From Aplectana chamaeleonis (taxonomy: Eukaryota > Nematoda > Chromadorea > Rhabditida > Cosmocercidae), in NCBI GenBank assembly GCA_029168955.1, contig JAPDOI010001320.1:36001-100000 (forward strand): 64,000 nucleotides of DNA, written 5' to 3'. The notes beneath the pieces were generated by a model. That model was not told the origin of the DNA. It searched no databases and worked only from the letters and a program-made list of their open reading frames with translations. Positions 11,222-21,348 of this stretch are shown piece by piece (position 1 is the first letter of the stretch; each line of letters opens with the position of its first letter). The position numbers and the translations under genes were made by a program.

Positions 11222-11600
11222 ATGGCTGACCCGGAAATCCTACTCGCGCTAGGAACACAAAGAATCTCGCTCCTTTCATCAAGGCTCTTGGCGAAGAAGT
11301 CTGACCATCGTGTTGGAGGACGGCCATTAGTGCGCGTGAGGTCCCGCGGTACGCAATCTGTTACAGCTCTTGTCCAACGGTTATCCTCAAAATGTATGGC
11401 GTGTCCGGCCCACCTGATTCTCGACGACTTAGCATATTTGACCGCGTCCCTGATTTTTGACCGCCTGCGTAGCTCGAAACTCCTAACTCCTACTCTCACT
11501 TGCGTGAAACGTGACACTCTGAGCATCGTCCTCTCGATCGCGTGCTTGGTGACGCTGACCCCAATTCCATCCTGCTTACGTAATGCCTAGGTTTTCGGAG
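11222..11600 (-). pseudogene. RTE-type retrotransposon, C-terminal segment
   Basis: On the minus strand the frame reads HAIERTMLRVSRFTQVRVG, then KIRDAVKYAKSSRIRWAG, NRWTRAVTDCVPRDLTRTNG and RPPTRWSDFFAKSL. These blocks are characteristic of the region after the RT domain in nematode RTE-class non-LTR retrotransposons. The 5' continuation resumes at 12677 on the far side of a hAT MITE, which interrupts the element. The stretch is open, but it belongs to a broken element and has no function of its own. Confidence 0.8.
11593..11600. repeat. 8-bp target-site duplication (left)
   Basis: tttcggag, repeated exactly at 12669-12676, flanks the hAT-like MITE. Confidence 0.9.
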
Positions 11601-12668
11601 CAGGGATGTGCGGCGATTGCAGTTTGCCGGTTGCCGTTTGCCGGCCGTTTTTGGACAATTTTCGTCGATTGTCGTTTGCCGTTTTTTCTCTCACTTTTCG
11701 ACAAAATTCGGCAAAATGCGACTAACAGATAATAAGCGCCGCGATATGGACGCAAAGCGCATAGTAAGCTAGCCGCGCTGTAAAAACAAATGATGATTGA
11801 ACTCTCGCGTCTTTCAAATAGAACTTTTGTGTGTTTTGAGTAGAACCTTCTGAAAAACAGTTTGCTGTTCGGGTGTCATTGTATCCAGCTCCCACTATAC
11901 CGCAACTCTCACTCGAAGGATTTTATATTTCTGAAGCCTTTCTCGCTTCTATGAGTTCGGCCGGATTATGCAGCGCAGTGGTCAGCCATGGCAGAATACA
12001 TTTTCAGAGAGTCGGGGGGTCCGATTCGGCCACGATAGGCTTTCTAATCGGGTACCTAGTCGAGTTGAAAGGAATTTTCGCAGCAGCACGTGCTGCTCCG
12101 AGGAGCACGTGGCCTGTTCGATAGCACTACGTGGTTTCTGAAAAAGAGCGGGATTGGTCTAACGGTATAACTTCGACATCAAACTTGGTCCTGGGGTTTC
12201 AAGATTTTTTGAAAAGTCTTCATTCAGGAGAATCAAAGTTATCCTGCTCGTAGGCTAATCTTCAGTGGCGAGTCTATTATAGCTGAAGTTATCGCTCCGG
12301 CCCTCTCATAAAGGTTGACACCAGACATCCTCGAAAAAATACTATTCTAGCACCACAATATTCTTATCACCGATTTTCATTGGAATACTCATTCCGGCGC
12401 TGTTTTTTCATATCAGGCATTGTACTGAGAAGTTCAGCTTCTCGTGGTGTTATTGAAAAAACAAGTTCCTAATCTTGCGATTGTGATACGAACAGTGCAT
12501 GAAGAAATAACACTCTTTTCTACAGTTATTTTTCGAATATTCGTGTCCTTTTCTGTACGAGGTTTTTTATTTTGCCGTTTGTCGATTGCCGTTTGCCGGC
12601 CGTTTTTTGGGCGGTTTTTGTCGATTGTCGTTTGCCGATTTTTTAAAATCGTTTGCCGCACATCCCTG
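11601..12668. mobile_element. Non-autonomous hAT-like transposon inserted in an RTE element
   Basis: The 1068-bp element starts cagggatgtgcgg and ends ccgcacatccctg, which are perfect 13-bp terminal inverted repeats. It is flanked by the perfect 8-bp duplication tttcggag. An 8-bp duplication and a CAGGG terminus are hallmarks of the hAT superfamily. Just inside each end are clustered gtttgccg / ttgccggccgttttt motifs, consistent with subterminal transposase-binding repeats. No BED zinc finger or hAT dimerisation domain can be read in either strand, so mobilisation must have been in trans. It splits the reverse transcriptase gene at 11222-13600. Confidence 0.9.
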
Positions 12669-12676
12669 TTTCGGAG
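12669..12676. repeat. 8-bp target-site duplication (right)
   Basis: tttcggag, identical to 11593-11600. Confidence 0.9.
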
Positions 12677-13600
12677 CATACGTTAAAGCTGGAAGAACTG
12701 TGAAATCAATCAGGTAGACACGGATCCGGGTGTTCTTCAATTTCATCAAGACTTCCTCGACGGTTTCAGAAGCTCTCCAAGCTGCTCGTTTTCTCCTACT
12801 CAACTTCGGTGCTGGATCGTTCTTTATGTTGACCTCGCAAAACAGATACCCGTAGCTTGAGCATTCAGAGATGTTCGTTCCGTTGAGCATGATTGGGGCA
12901 TCAGGAACGTATCCGTTTTTCATTAGAATATTTTCGTCAAATTCAGCTCGAGACCAAACTTCCACACGCGTTGTCGAAGTCGGTCAGCATTCGTTTGGCT
13001 TGCCTGAAGGATGGTGTTATGAGAACAATGTAATCAGCAAAGCGAAGACGACTTAGCTGCCGACCGTCGACTTTCACTCCCATATCTTGCCATTCGAACT
13101 CATGCATAACCTTCTCAAGAGAGGTATTGAAGAGTTTCGGTGAAATGGTATCGCTTTGACAACCCCCTCTTGACATCGACGATGATCTTCAATGAGCTTC
13201 GTATCGTGTGAATGTGATCGACCGTGCTTTACCTTTTCAAAACTTTGCTTGTTCGCATGGCTGTCCTTCTTCTAGCGTTCTGTCAATCCTGTTAAGAATA
13301 TGAACAACAAATGATCGGGTTTAGTTCTATTAGGACCGGGTGCAGTCCGACTTTTCACCGACATGATGACTTGACGGATCTCGGAAGGGAGAAAGGATGG
13401 AGCAACGTAGTCGTCAGCTGGTATGGAGGGACATGGACATGGCTATCGAAGAGATCGGAGTAGAAGTTGTGAAAATGCCGATAGATCTCCCTCCGTCTGG
13501 GATTTATGAAATGACCAAATCCAACCGTGCCATATAGATGAGCGAAGAGATAGCTGGTTAATGTAGACTTGCGATAATTTTACCTCTTCACAAGAAGTTA
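12677..13600 (-). pseudogene. RTE-type retrotransposon, reverse transcriptase segment, broken
   Basis: Reading on the minus strand from about 13550 gives REIYRHFHNFYSDLFDSHV, then PSEIR-like and TAPGPN blocks (about 13390-13330), a degraded stretch, and DVKRGCQSDTISPKLFNTSL (about 13180-13120). It continues with GVKVDGRQLSRLRFADYIVL (about 13085-13026) and ends GYLFCEVNIKNDPAP, RKRAAWRAS and RIRVYLIDFTVLPALTYA near 12690. The RT catalytic box, expected FADD, here reads FADY, so the second catalytic aspartate is replaced by tyrosine (Asp to Tyr) and the enzyme would be inactive. Several frameshifts and stops occur between 13200 and 13400. The 3' part of the same copy is at 11222-11600 across the hAT insertion. 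Confidence 0.8.
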
Positions 13601-13714
13601 TCTGCCTTGAACCCCAAGGTGTCATGTACATGGTTAGGAACGCAAAATTTTCAAGCGACTCATCGAACCTTGTGAGGGAACGACCAGAGAGGAGCAAGCC
13701 TGTTCTAGATCTGA

Positions 13715-14240
13715 AGTATCGAGCAGCGACCTTCGATGCCTTATTCAACTCTCTTTATCGTGATTAATTGCTGAACGCTCTGCGAGCCGAAAAAGTTCAT
13801 GAGAAAGATGTTCGGCTGATTGAGGATATGAACGAAGGAACAACAGCATCGTTCGTAAAGTCGTCGGATTTACTTTGGCTTTCGGGGCCAACGCTGGAAT
13901 ACGGCAAGTAGCTGTTACAGGACTTTTTCTATACAATTTTGCCGTTCATGATATCATGAGTAGACTTCCAGGTCAGTTTCTGGCGAACGTGATACTAACA
14001 CCATCAAGACGCTCCCTTGTCAACGTGGCGGATACTGACGACATTTTGCTTTTCGCTGAAAACATCGTAAAACTGCAAGGATTGTGAACCTTGCGTCGAA
14101 AATCGCCGCAGCCTATAAACTTCGCCTTTGTTCTGACGGATGCAAGTAGATAAGGGTTTCTCAGGGGAATTCAGAGGGAATTTGTGTGGAAGGGAAACGT
14201 ATCGGACTTGTTGATGATTTCTAGTATTCAGGCGGTTTTT
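13715..14240 (+). pseudogene. Non-LTR retrotransposon family A, RT fragment (5' half of a split copy)
   Basis: A degenerate plus-strand copy of the RT domain that is well preserved at 43877-45206. Recognisable blocks are AATFDALFNSLYRD, LLNALRAEKVHEKDVRLIED followed by MNEGTTAS, and a degraded ADDI..FAEN catalytic region near 14030-14060. Frameshifts and stops are frequent. The copy is interrupted after about 14240 by a DNA element and resumes at about 15330, as shown by comparing its nucleotide order with the 43877 copy around the LGCSLKNDGSFAADIRQRC region. Confidence 0.75.
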
Positions 14241-15325
14241 TTGAAGGCAGTGTTCACGATCGAAAAGTTGTTCGTTTTTTTTTGGCAAAAACGTAAGCTT
14301 TGGGTCCTTCTAGGAAAAGTGAGAACGGAAGTGCGATGGAAAACGCACGGGAAGTGGGTGGCAATCTCGTGGGCCAGCCAACCCATTGGGACACCCAGCC
14401 CACGTCCTATATCAGTTGTCGGCGTCCGTTGTACCGTAGGAATTTCCGAAAATTTTTTCATCGCGAAAGGTTCTAACATCCCAGCATGTGCAAGACCCCC
14501 TCTTATTTTTGAAAAATTTTCAGTCCAGAAGATAGAAAGCAAAGCCAATTACCTAAGGATTCCATTTAAAGGCAGTGGTCACGATGAAAAACGTTGTCGA
14601 AAAAACTACAAAAAGCAGCTTAGAAATAAAACAGCTCAAAAACTATGAAGGTAGCGCGGTGAAAAACGGGCTACAATTAGAGTTATTGAGACCCTAAATT
14701 TCCAGTTCGTGCACACGTGCACAGAAAGATCACAGTCTCATGCCAAGCATTTAAAAATCATCGACACTCAGAGGAAGAAATAAGTGCAAATTTACCTAAT
14801 AAAGCAGTTGAACAATGAAAGCAAGCTTTTCAGTCAATGTTTTTGACTAGATGTGTACATGAATCCTAAAGTTCATCGATTGAAATTCAATTTCAAGCCA
14901 GCTGGTGTTCTTGATATTAGAGATCATCGATGCCGATGATGTGGGGTGGACTCGTCCACCATCAAAAGGCAAGAAAATTAGGGCTTCAAATTTGGCTCAG
15001 AACAGCTATTTTTTCGCGATTTTTCCTTATAGGTTGTACTACTCTATACCCAGAAAAGGGTTTAGAGAGGAAAAGAAGACGAGCATATTCGAGCGCGACC
15101 ACTGCCTTTAAGGGGCGCTAAACCACACTGACGTTAGGTTCGATGCGTTGTCTGCATTCTCCGAAACACACAAACAGGTACAGGCAAGTTTTTCCAGGAA
15201 CGGCTGTTTCCCGGTATTCGAGTGTTATGTGGGGACTTTTCCCTTCTAACCCCTACTTAGTAGACTTAGCAACTCAAAACGTCGAAAACTAAAATGCGGT
15301 TTTTTATTGTGAACTTTGCCTTTGA
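14241..15325. mobile_element. DNA element with AAAGGCAGTG-type ends inside family A
   Basis: It starts near 14246 with aaggcagtgttcacgatcg and ends near 15305-15322 with tgtgaactttgccttt, an imperfect inverted terminus. The retrotransposon sequence on each side is contiguous in the 43.9-kb copy, so this is a later insertion. A second element with the same type of ends sits inside it at 14568-15113. No transposase was recognised. Confidence 0.65.
14568..15113 (+). mobile_element. Nested MITE, partner of 27330-27905
   Basis: The left end aaaggcagtggtcacgat is answered by gcgaccactgcctttaag at the right. Over its whole length it matches 27330-27905 in reverse complement, including gcacacgtgcacag and gatgtggggtggactcgtcc. 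About 545 bp, with no coding capacity seen. Confidence 0.8.
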
Positions 15326-15935
15326 AAAACCGTAGTAGTTATGCAGCAAATATACAACAACGATGTGTTACATTCGCAATTCATTCTCTAATCAAGTATT
15401 TGTAGTCAACCCCCGCCACGAAAGAAGTCAAGTTGCGCGTCTACCTATCCGCTAATCGCCATAATTCATCCTCGATATCGCAGACGGAAAGGTTTCGCAC
15501 AGAGAAGAAGCTCTTAAGATGTTTGCTTGGATATTCCTGGCCGCGGCTGTGCTATAACGAAATTCAGTAGAATAGAATCGACGCATTACATCAACGATTG
15601 ACACGAGGGAGCAGCCAACATCTTCCAACGCCATCTCAAGCTGCAATGGAAGATAGACTTCTACCGTTCGGGCATATTTTATAAGGACCAGTGGATCGTC
15701 TCGTTCAACAGAATGCTTCCGAGTCCTGTCTTGAAACGGCTGCCTGAACGTAGGCGGATGACTCGGACGGATGTAGTGAAGAAGGGTTTAAAATCACTAG
15801 GCATCGAAAGGCAGTTTAGGCTCTGACAGATGGATGGAATATGTTCAAATTGTGGCTGAAAACCGTGACATTTGGACACTGCTGACTACTAGGACGGCGC
15901 ACTCAGGCAAAGATAAGGACTGAATGCGTCGGGCG
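15326..15935 (+). pseudogene. Non-LTR retrotransposon family A, C-terminal fragment (3' half of the split copy)
   Basis: Nucleotide order follows the 44520-45180 part of the intact copy: agtcaagttgcgcgtctacc, cgaaaggcagttt, ttcaaattgtggctgaa and ctgactactaggacggc are all present. The translation is heavily broken. It ends near 15935 with aggcaaagataaggactga, matching the 3' end of the family A frame. Confidence 0.75.
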
Positions 15936-16590
15936 GGAGCTCAACTATCAAGAAAATGAGTAGGTAAATAATTTCCCACCAAAAAAGTCAAAATTTTCAG
16001 ATTGACGGCAGTGTTAACAACTTTTTCATCTTCCGAGTTTCCCACTCAGAACACTACGTTAGCCACCATAAGTTACCGAAACCACAAATAATTTGTGAGA
16101 AACGCTCCAAAACGAGTTATATCCGGGTAAGAACTTTCTGACCTGGATTAGTTGTCCGGTGCTAGGAACAAGTTCTCGGTGTTTGAACCGGTGAATGATG
16201 GGGTCAATCAAAGATGCATGAGTATATTATGAAAATCATTTTCAGTAACGGTCCAAAGGGAAAACAGAGCAACGAAAAGTTAAGAGTTCGAACTAGGGTC
16301 ACTTTGAAATCGCCCCAACAAACAGTTCCGCTGAGATCGCGGGGGCGGAGTAAGAGGAGAATACTGTATTTGCCTTTCTTCTCGATGTTTCAGACGAGGA
16401 AATCTCTACTCAGAGAACAAGTGATGTCTTCAGGAAATTATTTCAAGGTTGAAAAATTTCATCAACTTAGCCTCCCCGTAAAATTCTCATTCGAGATAGT
16501 TTAAAGAAATAGTATTAACTGGGGCAAATTCAGAAAAATATGGTTAATGTGTGCAGAAAACGTGCTTGATCTCACTCTTTTTTACCGTCC
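15936..16590. other. No recognisable feature
   Basis: Includes another terminus-like gacggcagtgttaacaac near 16003 but no convincing partner. No gene is recognised. The 96-codon frame at 16214-16504 has no recognisable domain. Confidence 0.35.
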
Positions 16591-16591
16591 T

Positions 16592-16721
16592 TCACTGGAT
16601 GAGGGATCGCCGCGACGCTGCTTCGCGGGAAAAATTGCGCGATCAATAACCACTCTCCCTTCGTTTTCCCGCGCGCAGTTTTTTCCGCCAAGCAGCGTGG
16701 CGGCGATCTCTCATCCAGTGA
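16592..16721. mobile_element. Short palindromic MITE
   Basis: tcactggatgagggatcgcc at the left pairs with ggcgatctctcatccagtga at the right, giving a roughly 130-bp element with about 20-bp inverted ends. The middle contains further self-complementary GC-rich blocks (ttttcccgcg). Confidence 0.75.
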
Positions 16722-16748
16722 TGGACGATAGTTAGAGTGCGCGCAATC

Positions 16749-16880
16749 ATTTTAGTCTGATGAATGGACGGGGCTGCGACGGTAGATCACCCCGCGCGAA
16801 TCGAAACCCCATTCTCCAGTGAGGCCGCCAACCTCGCACGACCACCCGCCTGGTCCATGCGTCAGACTAAAATGAAAATG
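16749..16880. mobile_element. MITE with TTTTAGTCTGA-type ends
   Basis: The ends attttagtctga and tcagactaaaat are inverted copies. A related copy lies at 39515-39650 (reverse orientation, sharing gtctgacgcatgga, ttcatcagattaaaat and gacggtagatcac), and a partial one at about 56436-56475 (gcgtcagactaaat). About 130 bp, non-coding. Confidence 0.7.
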
Positions 16881-17019
16881 GAAACCATATGGACCAACAC
16901 AACGATGGCCTCCCCTTAATGCGGTTGCGTCCGCCCCAGCTGAAAACAGCGCGTGCCCTTGATATTCTACTGCAGTCGACTGAAAGATAGTGCGAACTCC
17001 AAATAACCCTCAGAGAATA

Positions 17020-17470
17020 ATTTTTGAGACATATCTATCGTAGAAGTCCGGAAATCTTGAAAGTGGTGTTTTTCTCTTGAAATTTTCCCCGATTGATAAG
17101 CTTCAAACGAAATCAGCCTAAAACTCTGGAAAATCGACTAATAAGCCACAGATACGTAATCAGCGCCCCAAAAACCCCTGTGGAAGAATTTCAAGTCAAA
17201 TCTGCTACAGTTTCTTAATCACTTCCAGAGCCCTCTAATCGGTATAAATGTCCAAACGAGAATCCTAAAAAGTTCAAAACGCTGTCAGTCTGGACAAAGT
17301 ATGGAAAATGTGCCTTCACCGAAACTTTGCCCGGGGGGTAGTTTTGGGCGCTGAACAGATTCATGGGGTCCGTTTCCGGATTTTCCGAAGACTAATGCGC
17401 TTTTTGGAAGGTACAAAAAATACAAAAAACGACCTTTTCAAACTCCTTGTGCGACTCTTCATGAACCTTG
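17020..17470 (+). repeat. Dispersed repeat (copies at 42.8 and 58.6 kb)
   Basis: The blocks gttcaaaacgct..agtctg, ggaaaatgtgcct, gtagttt.gggcgctgaaca and tccggattttcc.aagacta recur at 42790-43150 (same strand) and 58600-59100 (opposite strand). Ends are not resolved. No domain is recognised. Confidence 0.65.
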
Positions 17471-17486
17471 GCATGATTGTATGTCG

Positions 17487-18105
17487 GTTCTTCTTTGTTG
17501 TTGAACTCAGCACAAGGTTGGTACTAACTCTTCATGGCCGACGTTTCGGAGAAACCTCCTCTTTCGGAGCCTGAGAGGATCGAGTAAGATTTGTGCTTAT
17601 TCGATTAAACAACGCTTTAGACTTACCAATCCGAGAGCCCAAATTTCCCCCGCGTGGGTGTGAGAGAGGAAGGCAGAGGAACCTCACCCAGCCAGGAACT
17701 CGCTAGTAAACAAACAGCGCGAAAAGACGATAGTATAGCCGTCTCGCTCATTTAAGTCCGAGCAGAACAAGCAGCGGAGCTGTTGGTCATGACAAAACAC
17801 AACAGTGATACGAAGACTCTGGCATGATACGCCCGATGAGCCTAATTTCGACTGACTCCAAATGAGAACGAGAGGCTATAGGAACGCTGTAGACCACCAC
17901 TTGTGATGTCAGAAGGCTAGTCTTACGTTTGGCTTGAGCTCCCAGGTTATATGCAGACCTTCTCCCTTCGGATTAATCTGCGGATCATAAGCTTGGATAA
18001 AAAATGTCTCTAATGTTTTCGCGCTGCGGTATCAGTCTCTCGAGCAATTATTTGGACCTGATATCGAAGCTCTCACCAAAATGGGCCATGACCCGATGCT
18101 GTGAG
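17487..18105 (-). mobile_element. Penelope-like element, inverted tail copy
   Basis: Reverse-complement copy of the 3' part of the element at 18106-18780: the end of the GIY-YIG reading frame plus the 3' untranslated region, aligned over about 600 bp with around 10-15 percent differences judged by eye. It keeps gagagcttcgatatc, where the right copy has lost two bases, so the two copies diverged independently. Such inverted partial copies are typical of Penelope-like insertions. Confidence 0.8.
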
Positions 18106-18402
18106 CTGCGCAGCGAAAAATACATCGGGGAAACGTCGCGGCCACTCCATGTCAGGATCAAAGAACACTTGGACGGCAAAGAAAGGCAGCGGGAAACAAC
18201 AATGCTTGGAGTGCATCGGGTCATGGCCCATTCTGGTGAGCTTTGATATCAAGGTCGAAATAATGGCTCGGGAGACTGATACCGCAGCGCGAAAAATAAT
18301 AGAGGCATTTTTCATCCAAGCTTATGATCCACAGATTAATCGGAAGGGAGAAGGTCTGCATATAACCCGGGAGCTCAAGCCAAACGTAAGACTAGCCTTC
18401 TA
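18106..18402 (+). pseudogene. Penelope-like element, GIY-YIG endonuclease domain
   Basis: The plus strand reads KYIGETSRPLHVRIKEHLDG, then METDTAARK-like sequence, IIEAFFIQAYDPQINRKGEG and LHITRELKP. The YIGETxRPLxxRIxEH block is the GIY-YIG nuclease of Penelope-like retroelements, which cuts target DNA. A 2-bp loss near 18240 causes a frameshift, judged against the inverted copy at 17487-18105. The 5' end is truncated right at the domain, so the reverse transcriptase is missing. About 290 bp of coding relic. Confidence 0.85.
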
Positions 18403-18780
18403 ACATCACAAGTGGAGGTCTAGTGAGGCTTATCGGGCGTATCATTTCGAAATCTTCGCATCACTGTTGTGTTTTGCCATGACCAACCGCTCCACTGCTT
18501 GTTCTGCTCGCACTTGTTTGAGCGAGACGGCTATACTATCGACTTTCCGCGCTGTTTGTTCACTAGCGAGTTCCTGGCTGGGTGACCCTTCCTCTCTCAC
18601 ACCCAAGCGGGGGAAAATTTGGGCTCTCGGATTGATAAGTTGAAGGCGACGTTCGATCGAATAAGCACAAATCTTAATTGATCCTTTCAGGCTCTGATGA
18701 AGTAGGTTTTTCTGAAATTTCGGCCATAAAGAGTTTGTACCAACCTTGTGCTGAGTTAGACAAGAAAGAAGAACCGACCT
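18403..18780 (+). mobile_element. Penelope-like element 3' region with hammerhead-like motif
   Basis: Non-coding tail following the GIY-YIG frame, paired with the inverted copy at 17487-17960. It contains ctgatga at 18694-18700 and gaaa at 18714-18717, separated by a short segment that may form stem II. This is the core spacing of hammerhead ribozymes, which are known from Penelope-like terminal repeats. Stem II is weak in this copy. In the inverted copy the stem (ggag/ctcc) and GAAA are kept while CTGATGA is degraded. Confidence 0.6.
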
Positions 18781-18814
18781 CTATAAGTTTGTAACTTCTT
18801 GGAACCTACAGCTC

Positions 18815-18925
18815 GGGGCTGGATACTGCGCAGTCTTGCTATTAAGCTACAAGAAATACTCACTGTATCAGTCGTTTTTGCAGAAGCATTTGACACTCTG
18901 AACACTTCCCTTGTCAATCAAGTAT
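18815..18925 (+). repeat. Dispersed repeat (copy at 59.45 kb)
   Basis: gctcggggctggatactgcg, gtatcagtcgtttttgcaga and aacacttcccttgt recur in the same order at 59450-59555. The function is unknown. Confidence 0.6.
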
Positions 18926-19016
18926 TTCACTCAAACAGACTCAAAACCATGTGTTTTTCAAAAAACTAAAGTTTTTCATTCATGTTTAACATCATGTGCT
19001 GCTGTTTGTGAATTTA

Positions 19017-19545
19017 GGAGCTGACAGATTCGAAGCAACTGGATATGATCACTTCACAGACGACGAAACAGTTGAGAGTTACTTTTGTTGACAATGTTCT
19101 TGCCATCAGATCTGGTGTTGCCTCAATAGCAGTAACGCATGTAGTTGGAGTTGTTTTATCTACTGTCTCAAACACTGATCGCGGAATTTCACGTTTGAAA
19201 CGACAGAATGTTGCAGGCCTAAAATCTCACCCGTTATAGCCATCCTGGAAGCCGCGGATGAGAGCTCGATTGATTCGCTCTTCAGGCATGCTGTAGGCGA
19301 GTTTCCACTCAATCATAATTTGAGTGCATAAAATTTTGACTGATCTTGGCAAGTTTATTGCCACAATTCTATTAAAAAGGTACAGAAATCATGCTTATGT
19401 GCTGGGACCAAATAAATCAACGGAATTTGTGGGGTCAGGTCGCTATGCGGCTATGGCAGCGTTTGTGGACATGTTTGAGACATTGGCGCTTACACTCATA
19501 TGTTTCAAACACAAGTTTGCTGCTAGTGTACAGAAGACGTAGTAC
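19017..19545 (+). other. Unassigned stretch with long open frames
   Basis: After an acceptor-like tttag at about 19016 three frames remain open over useful lengths, including VIAILEAADESSIDSLFRHA (about 19235-19295) and, after a frame change near 19320, RYRNHAYVLGPNKSTEFVGS (about 19380-19440). The composition is less AT-rich than its surroundings and looks like degraded coding sequence. I do not recognise a family. It may be a pseudogene fragment carried into the intron, or chance. Confidence 0.25.
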
Positions 19546-20148
19546 AATATCTGAGTTCTCTTTTCTCCATTTTAATCCTCAGGAATCGTAAGCTCTCATT
19601 TTTCCTATTCGTGTAGCTCCCATCTGTACTCACATCGCTCCTATTTCTGCATACGACATTTTCCTAAAGTGACATGATTAATAGAACAAAACAAAACAAA
19701 TAGCACAAATTGATTACTTTGGAAATGGGCTACTCTAGAGGCAGTATTCACTCTTATTTTTGTTTTCGAGTTTCCCCACTTGAAAAAAAAACGCATTGGT
19801 CAGCGTGTGTCAACAAACCACTAAAAATGGGAAAAAGCGCACTAATACGCTTCATCAATCAAATTATAATCTGAATTGGACTATTTGTCCAGTACAGTGC
19901 GTTTCAAAAGTGAAGAAGCACCCTCCAATATGTCGTATGTGATCTTAATGTGATTAGTTGCAGAAGATGTCATTACCACTAAACTCGTCGTGCCCGAAAA
20001 CACTAGTTTGCAATATTATAGAGCCATAAGAGAAAAAATAGTTTTTTTTTCTCCAAACTGCAAAGTACTGCGTTTTAAAAGTATAGACGCACTATCAACA
20101 GTGCAGAAAACGGTCAAGCTCCTCGTTTCAAAGGCTCAATAGATAGGC

Positions 20149-21132
20149 GTGACTGTTTGTAACTTATATTACCTCTCGGAGAGTGAGCAAGCTCAAATAC
20201 GAGTCCTGAATATCGCAGAAGTGAGCAACCGTAAGATCGCCAAGATACTCGTGCGTTCATCGAGAGTCGTCGACAGGTATCTGCGCATCCTAGGGAAAAA
20301 AGCAAAGCCCGGAAGGCCAAAGAAGCTGTCTGCCCAAGATGTTCGCCGTGTTGGTCGGCTTGTTTTCAACTCCAATCTTCGACCACTAAAGTTCGATCTA
20401 AGGTGTCGACTTCAGCCTCATAAACGACTGTCTGGAGGGTCATTTGACAAAACTAGAAACATCGTATATCGTTGTCTCCGACCCGCCCACTCCCCACTGG
20501 CACTCACAAGGCAGCACCGCTACAGTTTGCTAAGAGGAAAATGGCGACGGACTGGTCCAAAACGAGTATAAGTTTTTTCAGGCCGCACTTAAGCAATTTC
20601 TGTAAAATTTCGTGTTTAGGTGATATTTTCCGACGAGAAGAAGTTCAACTTAGATGGTCCCGATAGATATGCCTATTACTGGAGGGACCTTCGGAAGGAA
20701 CCCATGTTCTTTAGCAAGCGGTACTTCGGAGGTGGTACTCTCCTGGTTTGGGGTGCTTTCTGCAGTGACAGCGTTCTGGAGACTGCACTCATTTCCACTC
20801 ATGTGTACCAGCTCATGTTCAGATGCCACCTCTTGCCTTTCCTCACACAGCAGTATAAAGAGAAACTTATTTTCTAACAAGACAACGCTTCTGTCCACGT
20901 GAGTCGGTCGACGAAGGCGTGGTCGGAGAAGAGTATGGTAAAGCGAATGGACTGGCTTGCATGTTCTCTCGATCTTAATCCCATATAGAATATCTGCGGT
21001 AGGCTATTACGTGAAATTTATGGTCAAGCCCGAACGCACGCGAAGGCTGAAGACCTCAAGAGGCTGGTGAATTCGATGCCGAATCGCGTTTATGAAGTGA
21101 TGTCTAAGCATGGAGGACCGATCTGTTGCTGA
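20149..21132 (+). pseudogene. Tc1-family transposase, broken
   Basis: The N-terminal helix-turn-helix region reads LSESEQAQIRVLNIAEVSNR, KIAKILVRSSRVVDRYL and GRPKKLSAQDVRRVGRL. The catalytic core follows: VIFSDEKKFNLDGPDRY with the first Asp at 20632, GGGTLLVWGAFCSD, and QDNASVHVSRSTKAW with the second Asp at 20881. The third catalytic residue is expected 34 residues later in DLNPIEN, and there the codon at 20986-20988 is a TAG stop, which gives the DD34E spacing of Tc1 but destroys the enzyme. Another stop lies at 20875-20877 and there are frameshifts around 20400-20550. A stretch of about 70 bp between DWSK and VIFSDE, containing gtataag..tttag, may be an intron or an indel. Confidence 0.85.
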
Positions 21133-21348
21133 ACTTTCATTGCCTGTTGTTTTTGTTGATAGATCTGCTGCAAATCGTAAGTGCGTATACTCTTGACACG
21201 CTGTATTTTGAGGTTTATAAACGAAGGTACCTAATGTATTTACTAGAGGCACTGAAATGTTGTACTCTCGGGCTTCCGGGCACTACGAGTGGAATGGTAA
21301 TGATATCTTCCGCAGCCGATCACATTCAGATTGGATAACGACGTATTA

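Noticed and set aside
11222..11590. Plus-strand 122-codon open frame
   Set aside because: It is antisense to the RTE C-terminal frame, which has recognisable protein blocks.
12145..12215. tRNA-like sequence (tggtctaacggt followed by ggggtttcaag)
   Set aside because: It resembles A and B boxes, but no cloverleaf with a proper acceptor stem can be drawn; it lies inside the hAT MITE.
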